Below, piece by piece: positions 8,822 to 18,351 of a stretch of DNA of 64,000 nucleotides. Both the position numbers and the translations under genes were made by a program. A model generated the notes under the pieces. The model saw only the letters and a list, made by a program, of their open reading frames with translations, was not told where the DNA came from and did not search any database. The stretch spans positions 91,925 through 155,924 of the forward strand of contig NZ_AOIU01000035.1 in assembly GCF_000337455.1 (NCBI RefSeq), in the 5' to 3' direction. The stretch comes from Halosimplex carlsbadense 2-9-1. Lineage in GTDB: Archaea; Halobacteriota; Halobacteria; Halobacteriales; Haloarculaceae. The stretch's first letter is position 1; each line of letters opens with the position of its first letter.

Positions 8822-11395
8822 ATGTTCGACTTCTCACTCGATCCCCCATCGACGCGAGGGCGTGCCCTCGTGGTCGTGATCGTACTGGTGTTGCTCGCGA
8901 GTACTGTCGCCGTCGGCGCGGCGGCGCTCATCCCCGGTCAGTCGGACGATGGCTCGGCCGCTGGGGCCGCACAGGACTCGTCCGACGCTTACCCGTCGAC
9001 ACTGAATCTCTCGGCGGCGAACGCGACCCTCCGCGGCGGGGCGGCCAACGACACGGCCGGCTGGTCGGTCGCGTCGGCCGGTGACGTGAACGGCGACGGC
9101 GTCGACGACCTGATCGTCGGCGCGCCGCGTACCGGTTCAGCGGGTCCGAACACCGGCGCGGCGTACGTCGTCTACGGCCCCGCGAACGAATCCTCGTTCG
9201 ACCGCAGCCAGAACGAGTCGTCACTGAACCGCAGCCAGGCGGACGTGGTGTTGCGCGGCGCCGACAGCAACGACCTGGCGGGGTGGTCGGTATCGACCGC
9301 CGGGGACGTCAACGGCGACGGCTACGCCGACGTGGTCGTCGGCGCGCCGTACAACGACAGCACCGCCGTCAACGCGGGCGCCGCCTACGTCGTCTACGGC
9401 AACGAGTCGATGCGGGCGACGGTGAACCTCACCGACGCCGACGCGGTGCTGACCGGTGCCGGAGCCAACGACCTCGCGGGCTACGACGTGTCCTCGCTCC
9501 GCCGGACGAACGTGAGCGGGGGCGTCGACGGCACCGACGCGAACGCCACGAACGCGACGGCCGCCGTCCTCGTCGGCGCGCCGGGCACCGACGGTGCAGA
9601 CGGGAACGACACCGGCGCGGCGTACGTCGTCGACGGCGAGTCGGTCGCCGACGGTGGCGAGGTGACCCTCTCGAACGCGACGGCGACGTTCGTCGGCGAA
9701 CGGGCGGGCAGCAACGCCGGCTGGTCGGTCGCCGCGGCCGGCGACGTGAACAACGATAGCGTCGCCGAGGTCGTCGTCGGCGCGCCGCTGTACAACGCGA
9801 GCGCCGAGAACGAGAGTGAACGACGCGCATTCGCCGGTGCGGCGTACGTCGTGAACGGCTCCAGCGAGGGGACGGTCTCGCTCGCCGACGCGAACGTCAC
9901 GTTCGTCGGGAAGTCCGAGGGCGACCGAGCGGGGTACGCCGTCTCGACGGCCGGCGACGTGAACGACGACGGCGTCTGGGACGTGGTCGTCGGCGCGCCG
10001 TACGACGACCCGCTGAATCGGACGGACGCGGGCGCGGCCTACGTCATCTACGGTGACGAGGACCTCGACGGGGAGTCCTCGCTCGCCGACGCGGACGTGG
10101 GGCTGACGGGCGCCGAGGCCGGGGACCGAGCCGGCTGGTCGGTCGCCGGCACGGGTCCGAGGGGCGTGACGTGCGACGGCGTCGCCGACGTGCTGATCGG
10201 CGCGCCGCTGAACGACTCGACGGACTCGAACGCCGGCGCCGCGTATCTGGTCGCCGGCAACGACTCGCTGTCGGACGAGGCGAACCTATCGACGGCCGCG
10301 ACGACGTTCGTCGGCGCGTCGGCAGGTGATTACGCCGGCTACGCGGTCGATACGGGCGACTTCGACGGCGACGGCTTCGGCGACGTGGTCGTCGGTGCGC
10401 CGCTGAACGACTCGCTGAACCGCACCGACGCCGGCGCCGCCTACGTCTCCGTCAGCGGTTGCGACGCCGTCGAGCCGGTCGACACGCCGACGGAAACTCC
10501 TTCGCCGACCGAGACTCCGACTCCGACCGCGACGGCGACGGTCACCGAAACTCCGACTCCGACGGCGACGGCCACCGCGACGGCGACCCCGACTGTGACG
10601 GCCACCGCGACTCCAACTCCGACGGCGACGGCCACCGCGACGGCGACCCCGACTGCGACGGCAACGGCCACGGAAACTCCGACTCCGACTGCGACGGCAA
10701 CGGCCACCGCGACGGCTACGCCGACCGAAACCCCGACCCCGACCGTCGTTCCGACGGACGTGCCGCCCGAGACCGAGACGCCGGACGACACCGAGACGCC
10801 GACGCCCACGGCGACGGAAACCCCGACCCCGACGCAGACGCCGGAGCCTGCCGAGGAGACGATCGACTTCGTCGCGTTCTGTTTCGACTCGGACCAGACC
10901 GAACGGCGGGTGATCATCTTCTCGGACATCGCCGAGAACGACGCCGGTGAGCCGGTCGCGGCCGAGTACGACGAGGGCGGGAGCGGCCCCGCTCCGGTCT
11001 CGGTCGTCCACCAGGCCGGCGGCGCCCTCTACGAGGTCTCCGGGAGTCCCGGGGCGATCGAGGCCGGCGAGGGGAGCGAAGTGACCGGCGCGCGCTCGGC
11101 GAGCGAACCGTGCGCCGCGGGCCAGACCGACCTGCGGTTCACCGCAGGTGAACTCTCCGACGGCGCCGCCAAGGCGTTCCCCGACAACGCCGACGTGGAG
11201 ACGCCGACGCCCACGGAGACGCCGACTGCGACGCCCGACGACGACGGCGACGGTGGCGCGGGCAACGCGGCCGCCGGCGACGCCAGCGCGCTGGAGACGA
11301 TGTCCCAGTCGCCGCTGTTCCCCGTGCCCGTGTTCGCGATGATGGGCCTCTCGATGGTCGTCCTCGCGCGCAACAAGCTCCGCACGGAGGAGTGA
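8822..11395 (+). CDS. Secreted FG-GAP seven-bladed beta-propeller protein with Thr/Pro stalk
   Basis: The 857-residue protein starts with a membrane/signal helix (residues 16-40). Residues about 60-547 hold seven FG-GAP (integrin alpha-type) repeats of 55-70 residues, with cores such as [17 protein letters not shown] followed by VVVGAP and AAYVVYG. The D-x-N-G-D-G segments are calcium-binding in this family; blades 3 and 6 have lost the standard loop. Residues about 553-675 form a stalk of alternating T, P, A and E. Then comes a roughly 105-residue acidic domain with two cysteines (CFDSD and EPCAAG), a second short Thr/Pro segment and a C-terminal membrane helix with RNKLRTEE at the end. The ectodomain is likely displayed outside the S-layer, with likely roles in adhesion or matrix contact (inferred). 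Confidence 0.88.
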   Translation: MFDFSLDPPSTRGRALVVVIVLVLLASTVAVGAAALIPGQSDDGSAAGAAQDSSDAYPSTLNLSAANATLRGGAANDTAGWSVASAGDVNGDGVDDLIVGAPRTGSAGPNTGAAYVVYGPANESSFDRSQNESSLNRSQADVVLRGADSNDLAGWSVSTAGDVNGDGYADVVVGAPYNDSTAVNAGAAYVVYGNESMRATVNLTDADAVLTGAGANDLAGYDVSSLRRTNVSGGVDGTDANATNATAAVLVGAPGTDGADGNDTGAAYVVDGESVADGGEVTLSNATATFVGERAGSNAGWSVAAAGDVNNDSVAEVVVGAPLYNASAENESERRAFAGAAYVVNGSSEGTVSLADANVTFVGKSEGDRAGYAVSTAGDVNDDGVWDVVVGAPYDDPLNRTDAGAAYVIYGDEDLDGESSLADADVGLTGAEAGDRAGWSVAGTGPRGVTCDGVADVLIGAPLNDSTDSNAGAAYLVAGNDSLSDEANLSTAATTFVGASAGDYAGYAVDTGDFDGDGFGDVVVGAPLNDSLNRTDAGAAYVSVSGCDAVEPVDTPTETPSPTETPTPTATATVTETPTPTATATATATPTVTATATPTPTATATATATPTATATATETPTPTATATATATATPTETPTPTVVPTDVPPETETPDDTETPTPTATETPTPTQTPEPAEETIDFVAFCFDSDQTERRVIIFSDIAENDAGEPVAAEYDEGGSGPAPVSVVHQAGGALYEVSGSPGAIEAGEGSEVTGARSASEPCAAGQTDLRFTAGELSDGAAKAFPDNADVETPTPTETPTATPDDDGDGGAGNAAAGDASALETMSQSPLFPVPVFAMMGLSMVVLARNKLRTEE
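10489..10845 (+). repeat. Low-complexity repeat coding the Thr/Pro stalk
   Basis: Units such as ccgactccgac, ggcgacggccaccgcgac and gaaactccgactccgac recur with six-base sub-periods. They encode TPT, TAT and TET runs of the stalk. Such tracts are prone to length change by slippage. Confidence 0.85.
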
Positions 11396-11465
11396 CGGAC
11401 GACCAGTAGCGGGAACCCCACGCTTCGACAACACGTTTTTCGCCCTCGCGGGTGACCAGCGAACG

Positions 11466-12047
11466 ATGGCGACCAGCACCGACCGCGGCCTCGTCCGGAT
11501 CGAGGATCCGCGAGCACTGCTCGTCGGCGACAGCCGTCGGTGGACGGCCGGCGCACTCGGGCTTGCGGTCGGCCTGTTCGCGACGAGCGCCGCGGTCGAC
11601 TACCTCGCCCTGCAGGCGGTCACCGGCCGCCAGCCTGGCTTCCACTTGGCCGCCGACCTCGCCCACGTCTTCGCGATGGGGTCGCCCGCCGGCTACCTGC
11701 TAGTGATCGGCATCGCCGCCGGCCACGCAGCACTGAACCGCGGCTACCTCCCGACGCTGGTCCTGGCGAGCGCGCTCCGGTTCGGCGACGCCGTGTTCTA
11801 TGTCGCCGACGCACGGGCGCTACAGGAGGAGACGGTCGAACTCGGCGACGCGACCGTGGCCGCTGGCTTCCGACCGTACTTCCTCACCAGCCACCCCCCG
11901 GAGGTGCTGATCTACCCGACGCTCGGCTTCGCGCTGGGGCTGCTCGTTCGACGCGTCCGCCGCGGGCGCGACGCGAACGGTGAGTCCCGACCGCAGGAAC
12001 GCGTGAGGCGCAACCGATTTGCCGCACCGACGCTGAGAGAGGGGTAA
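11466..12047 (+). CDS. Membrane protein of unknown function
   Basis: The 193-residue protein has about four predicted membrane helices (near residues 27-50, 70-93, 96-115 and 140-158), with an external loop around residues 115-138 and a basic C-terminal tail. I do not recognise a family. A T-run (gttttt) lies 27 nt before the ATG and is a likely TATA box. The helicase gene begins 1 nt after its stop, so the two are co-transcribed, though no functional link is evident. Confidence 0.75.
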   Translation: MATSTDRGLVRIEDPRALLVGDSRRWTAGALGLAVGLFATSAAVDYLALQAVTGRQPGFHLAADLAHVFAMGSPAGYLLVIGIAAGHAALNRGYLPTLVLASALRFGDAVFYVADARALQEETVELGDATVAAGFRPYFLTSHPPEVLIYPTLGFALGLLVRRVRRGRDANGESRPQERVRRNRFAAPTLREG

Positions 12048-12048
12048 C

Positions 12049-14376
12049 GTGGACGACACGATCCGCTGGCTGCAGGGCCGCCCCTACTACGAAGGGCAGA
12101 TCACCGAGCGGCGCACGACGACCGGCCGCGAGGCCACCTTCGCCGACGTTGATCTCGATTCGCGACTGGCGAGCGCGTTCGAATCGGAGGGGATCGACCG
12201 GCTGTACGACCACCAGGCCGCGGCCGTCTCCGCGGTTCGCGACGGCGACAACGTCGTCCTCGCGACGCCGACGGCCAGCGGGAAGTCGGTCGGCTACACC
12301 GTCCCGGCCTTCGAGCGGGCGCTCGACGACCGGGCGACGACGCTCTATATCGCGCCGCAGGTCGCGCTCATCAACGACCAGGAGGAGACGCTCTCGGACC
12401 TGGCCCACGGTCTCGGCTTCGCTTCGGGCGTCTCCGTGGCGCAGTACACCGGTCGCCAGGACAGGAAAGAGAAGGAAGCCATCCGCGACCGCCAGCCCAC
12501 CGTCCTGCTGACGACGCCCGACATGCTCCACTACGGGATCATGCCCCACGGCCACCGGCTGTGGGACTGGTTCTTCGAGCGCCTGGAGACGGTGGTGATC
12601 GACGAGGTCCACGAGTACCGCGGCGTGTTCGGTAGTCACGTCTCGCTCGTCTTCCGCCGACTGGCCCGGCTCTGCGAGCGCTTCGACGCTGACCCCGACT
12701 GGGTGTGTTGCTCGGCGACGACCGGCAACCCGGTCGACCACGCGGCGACGGTGACCGGCCAGCCGACCGAGTCGTTCGACCTCGTGACCGAGGACACCAG
12801 CGCGACGGGACCGACCCACTGGCTCTGCTGGAACCCGCCGGAGTACGGCGACGGCGAGGGGTTCGGCAGCGGCCGCCGTCGGTCGAACCACGTCGAGACC
12901 AAGCGGCTGTTCGTCGACCTCGTGACGAAGGGTCACCAGACCGTCGTCTTCACGCAGTCGCGGCAGGTCGCCGAGCGCTACGCGACCGACAGCGCGAGCG
13001 ACTTGCGCGACCGGGGCGAACACGACATCGCGCGGTCGGTCGAAGCGTACCAGGCCGCGCTCACCGACGAGCGCCGCGGCGAGATCGAGGACGGCCTCGA
13101 CTCCGGGGAGATCCGCGGCGTCTGGTCGACCAACGCGCTCGAACTCGGCGTCGACATCGGCGGACTCGACGCGGTGTTGCTCGACGGCTACCCCGGCACG
13201 CGGATGGCCGCGTTCCAGCAGGGCGGCCGCGCGGGGCGGGGGACCGACCCGTCGCTCGTCGCGATGGTCGCCGGCGAGGACCAGCTCGACCAGTACCTGA
13301 TGGCCCACCCCCGCGATTTCTTCGACGAGGAACCCGAAGAGGCGATCTCCAACCCGGAGAACGAACACCTCATGCCCGACCACGTCCTCGCCGGCGCCCG
13401 CGAGACGTGGCTGCAACCCGACGACGACGACCACTTCGGCGGGCCGTTCCCGGACATCGTCGCCGACCTCACCGAGAGCGGCGACCTCGACCGCCGGAAC
13501 ACCGACGCGGGCCTGCGCTGGCTCTACTCGGGCGAGGGCAGCCCCCAGCACGAGATGAGTCTGCGGACCGTCGGCGACCGCGAAGTCCAACTACGCGACC
13601 GACGCGACGGGGACCGGATCGCGAAGCTGTCGTTCGCCGACGCGCTCCGTGACGCCCATCCCGGCGCCGTCTACCACCACCAGGGCCAGGACTACGAGGT
13701 GGTCGACCTGGACCTGCGCTCGGACGTGGCGGACCTGGCGCCGGTGCGTCCGGACTACTACACGCAGGTGCTCCACGACAAGACGATCACCGTCGAGAAC
13801 GACCGACGGGAGCAGGTCCTGCCGACCCACGACGACGTGACGGTCCGGTTCGCCGACGTGAGCATGCGCAAGCAGATCACCGGGTTCGAGCGCTACGACC
13901 GACAGAGCGGCGAGCCGATCGGACAGGAACCCCTGGAGTTGCCGGAGACGACGCTGGAGACGGAGGCACTCTATTTCACCGTCCCCGAGGCGGTCGAGAC
14001 CGATGTCCGGGTTGCCGGCGACGGGCCCGACGCCTTTCCGGGGGCGATCCACGCCGCCGAACACGGGATGATATCGCTGTTTCCCCTCTCCTTTCTCTGC
14101 GACCGCCGGGACGTGGGCGGGCTGTCGACGCCGCTGCATCCCCACACCGACTGCGCGACGATCTTCGTCTACGACGGCTACCCCGGCGGGGTCGGGCTGA
14201 CCGAGCGGGCCTACGAGACGGTCGTCGACCTGATGGAACGCACTCTCGGGATGCTCCGGGACTGCCCCTGCGAGTCGGGCTGTCCGGCCTGCGTCCAGTC
14301 GCCCCACTGTGGCAACGCCAACGATCCCCTGGAAAAGGACCTGGCCGCCGACCTGCTCGGCGCGCTCGTCGAGTAG
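12049..14376 (+). CDS. DEAD/DEAH-box helicase with C-terminal DUF1998-type zinc site
   Basis: The 775-residue protein uses a GTG start 1 nt after the upstream stop. Helicase motifs are visible: motif I ATPTASGKSVGYT (about residues 75-87), motif II VIDEVHEYRG (DEVH, about 183-192), motif III CSATTGNP, and motifs V and VI ALELGVDIGG and QQGGRAGRG. The C-terminus holds a four-cysteine cluster, C-P-C-ESG-C-PA-C, followed by a further C in SPHC, which marks the DUF1998 region. This set is that of the Hrq1/YprA-like RecQ-related helicases, which unwind DNA and may help in crosslink repair. It acts in the cytoplasm. Length and order agree with the family. Confidence 0.9.
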   Translation: MDDTIRWLQGRPYYEGQITERRTTTGREATFADVDLDSRLASAFESEGIDRLYDHQAAAVSAVRDGDNVVLATPTASGKSVGYTVPAFERALDDRATTLYIAPQVALINDQEETLSDLAHGLGFASGVSVAQYTGRQDRKEKEAIRDRQPTVLLTTPDMLHYGIMPHGHRLWDWFFERLETVVIDEVHEYRGVFGSHVSLVFRRLARLCERFDADPDWVCCSATTGNPVDHAATVTGQPTESFDLVTEDTSATGPTHWLCWNPPEYGDGEGFGSGRRRSNHVETKRLFVDLVTKGHQTVVFTQSRQVAERYATDSASDLRDRGEHDIARSVEAYQAALTDERRGEIEDGLDSGEIRGVWSTNALELGVDIGGLDAVLLDGYPGTRMAAFQQGGRAGRGTDPSLVAMVAGEDQLDQYLMAHPRDFFDEEPEEAISNPENEHLMPDHVLAGARETWLQPDDDDHFGGPFPDIVADLTESGDLDRRNTDAGLRWLYSGEGSPQHEMSLRTVGDREVQLRDRRDGDRIAKLSFADALRDAHPGAVYHHQGQDYEVVDLDLRSDVADLAPVRPDYYTQVLHDKTITVENDRREQVLPTHDDVTVRFADVSMRKQITGFERYDRQSGEPIGQEPLELPETTLETEALYFTVPEAVETDVRVAGDGPDAFPGAIHAAEHGMISLFPLSFLCDRRDVGGLSTPLHPHTDCATIFVYDGYPGGVGLTERAYETVVDLMERTLGMLRDCPCESGCPACVQSPHCGNANDPLEKDLAADLLGALVE

Positions 14377-14727
14377 CGGTCCTCGGCCTCGTCCGCGCGC
14401 CGTTCCGCCAGCGATCGATCCCGCCGGCCGAACCGCCCGACTCGCGGGGCGGTCGCCTCCGTCCCGAAACAGTCGGAATCCGGACCGTTTCGGTCGTTTC
14501 GTCCGTTCGCCCGTCCGTTGCGACCGTTTCGACTCGTTCGGCGACCTGCCCGAAACGGACCCGTCGGCCTCGGTTTCGCGGAGTCCGGAGCGACGGAACG
14601 GGGGGGAACCGCGGCAACAGACGGGACGTGTTTACGGTTCTTTGGCACTGTCGAGTGTCCGACCTGATACGGGGCGCGGTGGGTCACCGGCGTCGGCGGT
14701 GCCGGCCCGGAGCCCCTGTCACGAACC
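14377..14727. other. Intergenic region with T-rich repeats, no gene seen
   Basis: The first 200 bases carry many repeats of gtttcg, tttcgtccg and similar words on one strand (14480-14560), with no convincing coding frame. A possible promoter (gtgtttacggttctttgg, 14628-14645) lies 83-100 nt before the next start codon, which would give that gene an untranslated leader. No RNA gene was recognised. Confidence 0.4.
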
Positions 14728-15246
14728 ATGTCAGACACGCACTCATGCGCGGGCGCACTACGGGACAGCAGACGGCTCGACTCGACGGGCATCCAGACCA
14801 TGCACGACATCTTCTCGGACTGGGAGCGGCGGGCGATCCTCTATCACTTGCAGGAGGTGGGCGGTCGATCGTCGGTCGAGGCGGTGGCGGCGCACCTCGT
14901 CGGGTGGTGGCGCGGCCGCGAGCGACCGGCAGCGGCCGATGACGACCTCGTTGACCTCGTCGGTCGGCGTCTCGGGTGCGCGCACCTGGGGAAACTCGAC
15001 GATTTCGGGGTCATCGCGTATGACCCGCGCTCGGGGACCGTCCGCCTCGACGAGGAGATGAAACTCTCCGTCAGCGAGCCGTGGACCGACCGCGGTGAGG
15101 GACGGTCCGCGGCGCGCGTCCTCGGCGGCATCACCGACCGACCCGACGGGGAAGGCCGAGAGATCGACGGCCCCCCGGGGAGCGATGCGGACTCCGCGAC
15201 CGACGGCGGTGTCGGCTCCGCGACGGGGAGCGGACGACTCTCCTAA
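14728..15246 (+). CDS. DUF7344-like winged-helix protein
   Basis: The 172-residue protein contains, after about 24 residues, the segment MHDIFSDWERRAILYHLQE, then a regularly spaced helix pair and AHLGKLDDFGVIAYDPRSGT. This is the layout of the haloarchaeal DUF7344 winged-helix domain: recognition helix, then a wing with the YDPRSGT turn. The last 60 residues are a disordered acidic tail. A downstream ATG at residue 25 is an alternative start. It probably binds DNA, but the target is unknown, and it stands alone between two unrelated genes. Confidence 0.75.
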   Translation: MSDTHSCAGALRDSRRLDSTGIQTMHDIFSDWERRAILYHLQEVGGRSSVEAVAAHLVGWWRGRERPAAADDDLVDLVGRRLGCAHLGKLDDFGVIAYDPRSGTVRLDEEMKLSVSEPWTDRGEGRSAARVLGGITDRPDGEGREIDGPPGSDADSATDGGVGSATGSGRLS

Positions 15247-15436
15247 CGACACCTTACCGTCGAGCGGGGTACGGGAAAGCAGAGATTGACCGCGGAAAGG
15301 TCACCATACCCTTCAGACGGGGGCGTAAGGTACCTAACGCCTGCAACCCAACAAGAGTGACAGTCCCGCGCCGGCACGCGCGGGCGCAGCCGGGAGCGTC
15401 CGGCCGCGGCGGCGACGGCACGCAGTCCACGACCCC

Positions 15437-17134
15437 ATGGTACGGAACGTCCACGTCTGGCTCCTCGCGGTGCTCGTACTGGCCGGTACCGCCGCACCCG
15501 TCGTCTCGACGGCCGTCGACGCCCCGGCGTCCACCGTTCAACAGGACGCTCCCACTGTTCAACAGGACGCCCAGATCACGGGCGCGAGCTACGAGGGCGA
15601 CGCCGCTATCGACGGCCTCGGGGACGACCTCGGACTCTGGCAGTCCGGCGCCCATCGCTTCGCCGTCACCGTCGCCAGCGACGCCGGCCTCGACAACGCA
15701 TCGACCTGCGTCGCCATCGCCGGCACCGACCGCGAACTGGGGTGTCAGCCCGTCTCCGTGCCGAGCGAGGCCAACCAGACCGTCACCGTCGGAGCCGGTT
15801 CCTGGCCGGCCAACCTCACCGGCGAGCAGCGACTCCGCGCGTCGGTGACGGCGGCCAACGCCTCGGATCCGCTGGACACCGAGACGTATCCGGTCACGGT
15901 CCTCTCGCGGGGCGGCGACCTCGACGGCGACGGCCTCACCAACGAGCGAGAGGCGTCGCTCGGCACGTCGCTCCGGTCGAACGATACGGACAGCGACGGC
16001 CTCACGGACGGGGACGAGGTGAACACCTACGACACCTCGCCTCGGAACGCCGACACGGACGACGACGGGCTCGGCGACTACGAGGAGATCGAGCGCCACC
16101 AGACCGACCCGACGATGGTCGACACGGACGGCGACGGGCTGGCCGACCCGCGCGAGCTCGAACTCGGAACGAACCCGAACAAGGCCGACACCGACGGCGA
16201 CGGCGTCGCCGACGGCCTCGAAGTGAACACCTACGAGACGGATCCGACCGAGGCCGACACGGACGGCGACGGCCTCGACGACGGCGCCGAGATCAACGAG
16301 CACGAGACCAACCCCCTGGAGGCCGACACGGACGGCGACGGCCTCGACGACAACCTCGAGGTCAACACCTACGGGACCGACCCCAACCAGGTCGACACGG
16401 ACGGTGACGGCCTCGAAGACGGCGCCGAAGTCGAGCGCTACGAGACGGAACCGACCGAGGCGGACACCGACGACGACGGTCTCGAAGACGGCGCCGAGGT
16501 CAACCGCTACGACACCAACCCGACGAACCCCGACACGGACGGCGACGGGCTCGAAGACGGGCCGGAGGTCAACCGCTACGAGACGGACCCGAACGCCGCC
16601 GACACCGACGGTGACGGCGTCCCGGACCCCAGAGAGGTCGACACCGTCGGCGACCAGGTCTCGCTCGCGCTCGCCGGGCTCGTCGGCGTCGGCGTCGCCG
16701 CGGTCGCGGTGTTCGGGTTGCTCGCGTGGTCCGGCCGCGCGCCGCTCGCACGGCTCCGCGGGGTGTTCGGGACCGACACCTCCGGAGACTCCGACGACGG
16801 GGATACCCCCGACGCGCCCGGGGCGGCGAGCGCGGCAGGTGCCACCAGCGACGGGGCCGAGGTGGCCGACGAAGGGTCGCCCGCGGCCGAGGAGGTGCCG
16901 ACCGAGTTCCTCTCCGACGAGGAGGTCGTGTTCACGCTGCTCGACGACCACGGCGGCCGCATGCGCCAGGCCGACCTCGTCGAGGAGACCGACTGGTCGA
17001 AGTCGAAGGTCAGCCGCGTCCTCTCGGCGATGGAGGACGACGACACCATCGTCAAGGTCGACGTGGGCCGGGGCAACGTCGTGATGCGCCCCGAAGATCT
17101 GCCCCCCGGCGCCGAGTCCGCCTTCGAGGAGTAG
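15437..17134 (+). CDS. Membrane-tethered winged-helix protein with TSP3-type calcium repeats outside
   Basis: The 565-residue protein has a Sec-type signal peptide (residues 1-26) and an N-terminal external domain to about residue 160. Eleven thrombospondin-type-3-like repeats of the form D-T-D-G-D-G-L-x-D-x-x-E follow (about 162-400), spaced by 20-24 residues. Next is one membrane helix (about 407-434) and a disordered acidic linker. At residues 491-554 lies a winged helix (EEVVFTLLDDHGGRMRQADL, then WSKSKVSRVLSAMED and a short wing). The last domain resembles the IclR/MarR-type winged helices found at the C-terminus of many haloarchaeal membrane proteins. With the signal peptide outside, the winged helix must face the cytoplasm, which suggests a one-protein signal path from surface (calcium or ligand) to DNA. 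Confidence 0.87.
   Translation: MVRNVHVWLLAVLVLAGTAAPVVSTAVDAPASTVQQDAPTVQQDAQITGASYEGDAAIDGLGDDLGLWQSGAHRFAVTVASDAGLDNASTCVAIAGTDRELGCQPVSVPSEANQTVTVGAGSWPANLTGEQRLRASVTAANASDPLDTETYPVTVLSRGGDLDGDGLTNEREASLGTSLRSNDTDSDGLTDGDEVNTYDTSPRNADTDDDGLGDYEEIERHQTDPTMVDTDGDGLADPRELELGTNPNKADTDGDGVADGLEVNTYETDPTEADTDGDGLDDGAEINEHETNPLEADTDGDGLDDNLEVNTYGTDPNQVDTDGDGLEDGAEVERYETEPTEADTDDDGLEDGAEVNRYDTNPTNPDTDGDGLEDGPEVNRYETDPNAADTDGDGVPDPREVDTVGDQVSLALAGLVGVGVAAVAVFGLLAWSGRAPLARLRGVFGTDTSGDSDDGDTPDAPGAASAAGATSDGAEVADEGSPAAEEVPTEFLSDEEVVFTLLDDHGGRMRQADLVEETDWSKSKVSRVLSAMEDDDTIVKVDVGRGNVVMRPEDLPPGAESAFEE
15917..16640 (+). repeat. Tandem coding repeat of the TSP3-like region
   Basis: Words such as gacacggacggcgacggcctcga recur eleven times with a 60-72 nt period. 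They encode the D-x-D-G-D-G calcium loops. The period varies by whole codons, so the frame is kept. Confidence 0.85.
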
Positions 17135-17232
17135 GCCCGTCGTTCGGCGGGCGCGCGGACCGACCCGAAGGTCGCATCGTCCGCGTCGAGACGACCCCGC
17201 CAGTCAAGCCCGTCGAGTCCTAACGTCGACCG

Positions 17233-18336
17233 ATGAGCCGGTTCCCGCGTATCGAACCGCCGCCCCGCGTCGTCGACGCGTCGCTGCTGGGGGCGGTCGT
17301 CGTCCTGCTCGCGACGGGCGCGGTGAGCCTCGTCTCCGGCCGCCCCGCGGGCGCCTGGGTGTTCGACGTCCACGCGGTCGCGGGGCTGGCGACGGTCGTA
17401 CTGCTGGCCTGGAAGCTCCGGCGGGTGCGCCACCGACTCAGGCCGGGCGACCTCGACGCGACGCGGCTGCTGTCGGCGCTGCTGGGCGTCGTCGCGACGG
17501 CGGCGCTAGCGACCGGTATCTGGTGGGTGTTCGGCGGGCAGCTCGACCTCGGCCCGTGGGGCCTGCTCAACCTCCACATCGGGCTGGGCCTGGTCGTTCC
17601 CCTGCTCTTGGTCCTCCACCTGCGCCAGCGGTTCGCGCTCCCGACCCGGGAGGCGACCGCCGACCGGCGCAACGCGCTGCGATACGCGGCGCTGGTCGGG
17701 TCGGGCGCCGTCGCGTGGCAGGCCCAGGGGATCGCCAATCGCGTCTTCGACACCGCCGGCGCCGAGCGCCGGTTCACGGGCTCGCGCGAGCGGGGGAGCG
17801 ACTCGGGCAACGGCTTCCCGGTCACCTCGTGGGTCGCCGACGACCCCGACCCCGTCGACCGCGAGACGTGGTCGCTGACCGTCGACGGCCGGGTGAGCGA
17901 GTCGCTCGCGCTGTCGTACGACGCGGTGATCGCCGGTGGAGACGCTGGTGGCGGCCCGGACTCGGTAGTCGCCCCCGCCGAGCGGCGCGCGCTGCTGGAC
18001 TGCACGAGCGGCTGGTACTCCGAACACGACTGGCGGGGCGTCCGCGTCGGCGACCTCCTCGACGCCGCCGACCCCGGCGAGGGAGCGGCCTGGGTGCAGT
18101 TCCGCTCGGTGACGGGCTACCGCTGGAGCCTCCCGGTCGAGGAAGCCCGCGATGCCCTGCTGGCGACCCACGTCGACGGCGACCGGCTCAGCCACGGCCA
18201 CGGCGCGCCGACCCGACTGGTCGCGCCCGGTCGCCGCGGCTTCCAGTGGGTCAAGTGGGTCGAGTCGGTGCGGGTGACCCGCCGGCGCGGACTCGGCGAG
18301 TGGATCGCCGTCTTCGTCAGCTGGGTCGACGACTGA
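17233..18336 (+). CDS. Membrane-anchored molybdopterin-dependent oxidoreductase (sulfite oxidase-like)
   Basis: The 367-residue protein opens with three or four membrane helices (residues 18-140) that contain histidines at DVHAVAG, NLHIGLG and LVLHLRQRF. These could bind haem like a small cytochrome b561 domain. Residues about 195-350 match the oxidoreductase molybdopterin-binding fold: SLTVDGRVSESLALSYD, then ALLDCTSGWYSEHDWRGVRVGDLL with the cysteine (about residue 257) that would ligate molybdenum, and VSWV near the end. Sulfite oxidase-like enzymes oxidise or reduce small oxo-substrates. The fusion of the membrane part and catalytic part in one chain suggests direct electron flow to or from the quinone pool (inferred). 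No Tat signal is seen. Confidence 0.85.
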   Translation: MSRFPRIEPPPRVVDASLLGAVVVLLATGAVSLVSGRPAGAWVFDVHAVAGLATVVLLAWKLRRVRHRLRPGDLDATRLLSALLGVVATAALATGIWWVFGGQLDLGPWGLLNLHIGLGLVVPLLLVLHLRQRFALPTREATADRRNALRYAALVGSGAVAWQAQGIANRVFDTAGAERRFTGSRERGSDSGNGFPVTSWVADDPDPVDRETWSLTVDGRVSESLALSYDAVIAGGDAGGGPDSVVAPAERRALLDCTSGWYSEHDWRGVRVGDLLDAADPGEGAAWVQFRSVTGYRWSLPVEEARDALLATHVDGDRLSHGHGAPTRLVAPGRRGFQWVKWVESVRVTRRRGLGEWIAVFVSWVDD

Positions 18337-18351
18337 CCGCCCCCGACCGAG

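Noticed and set aside
10489..10845. Possible CRISPR-like or tandem-repeat array
   Set aside because: The repeats lie in frame and encode the Thr/Pro stalk of the propeller protein; no constant repeat with unique spacers is present.
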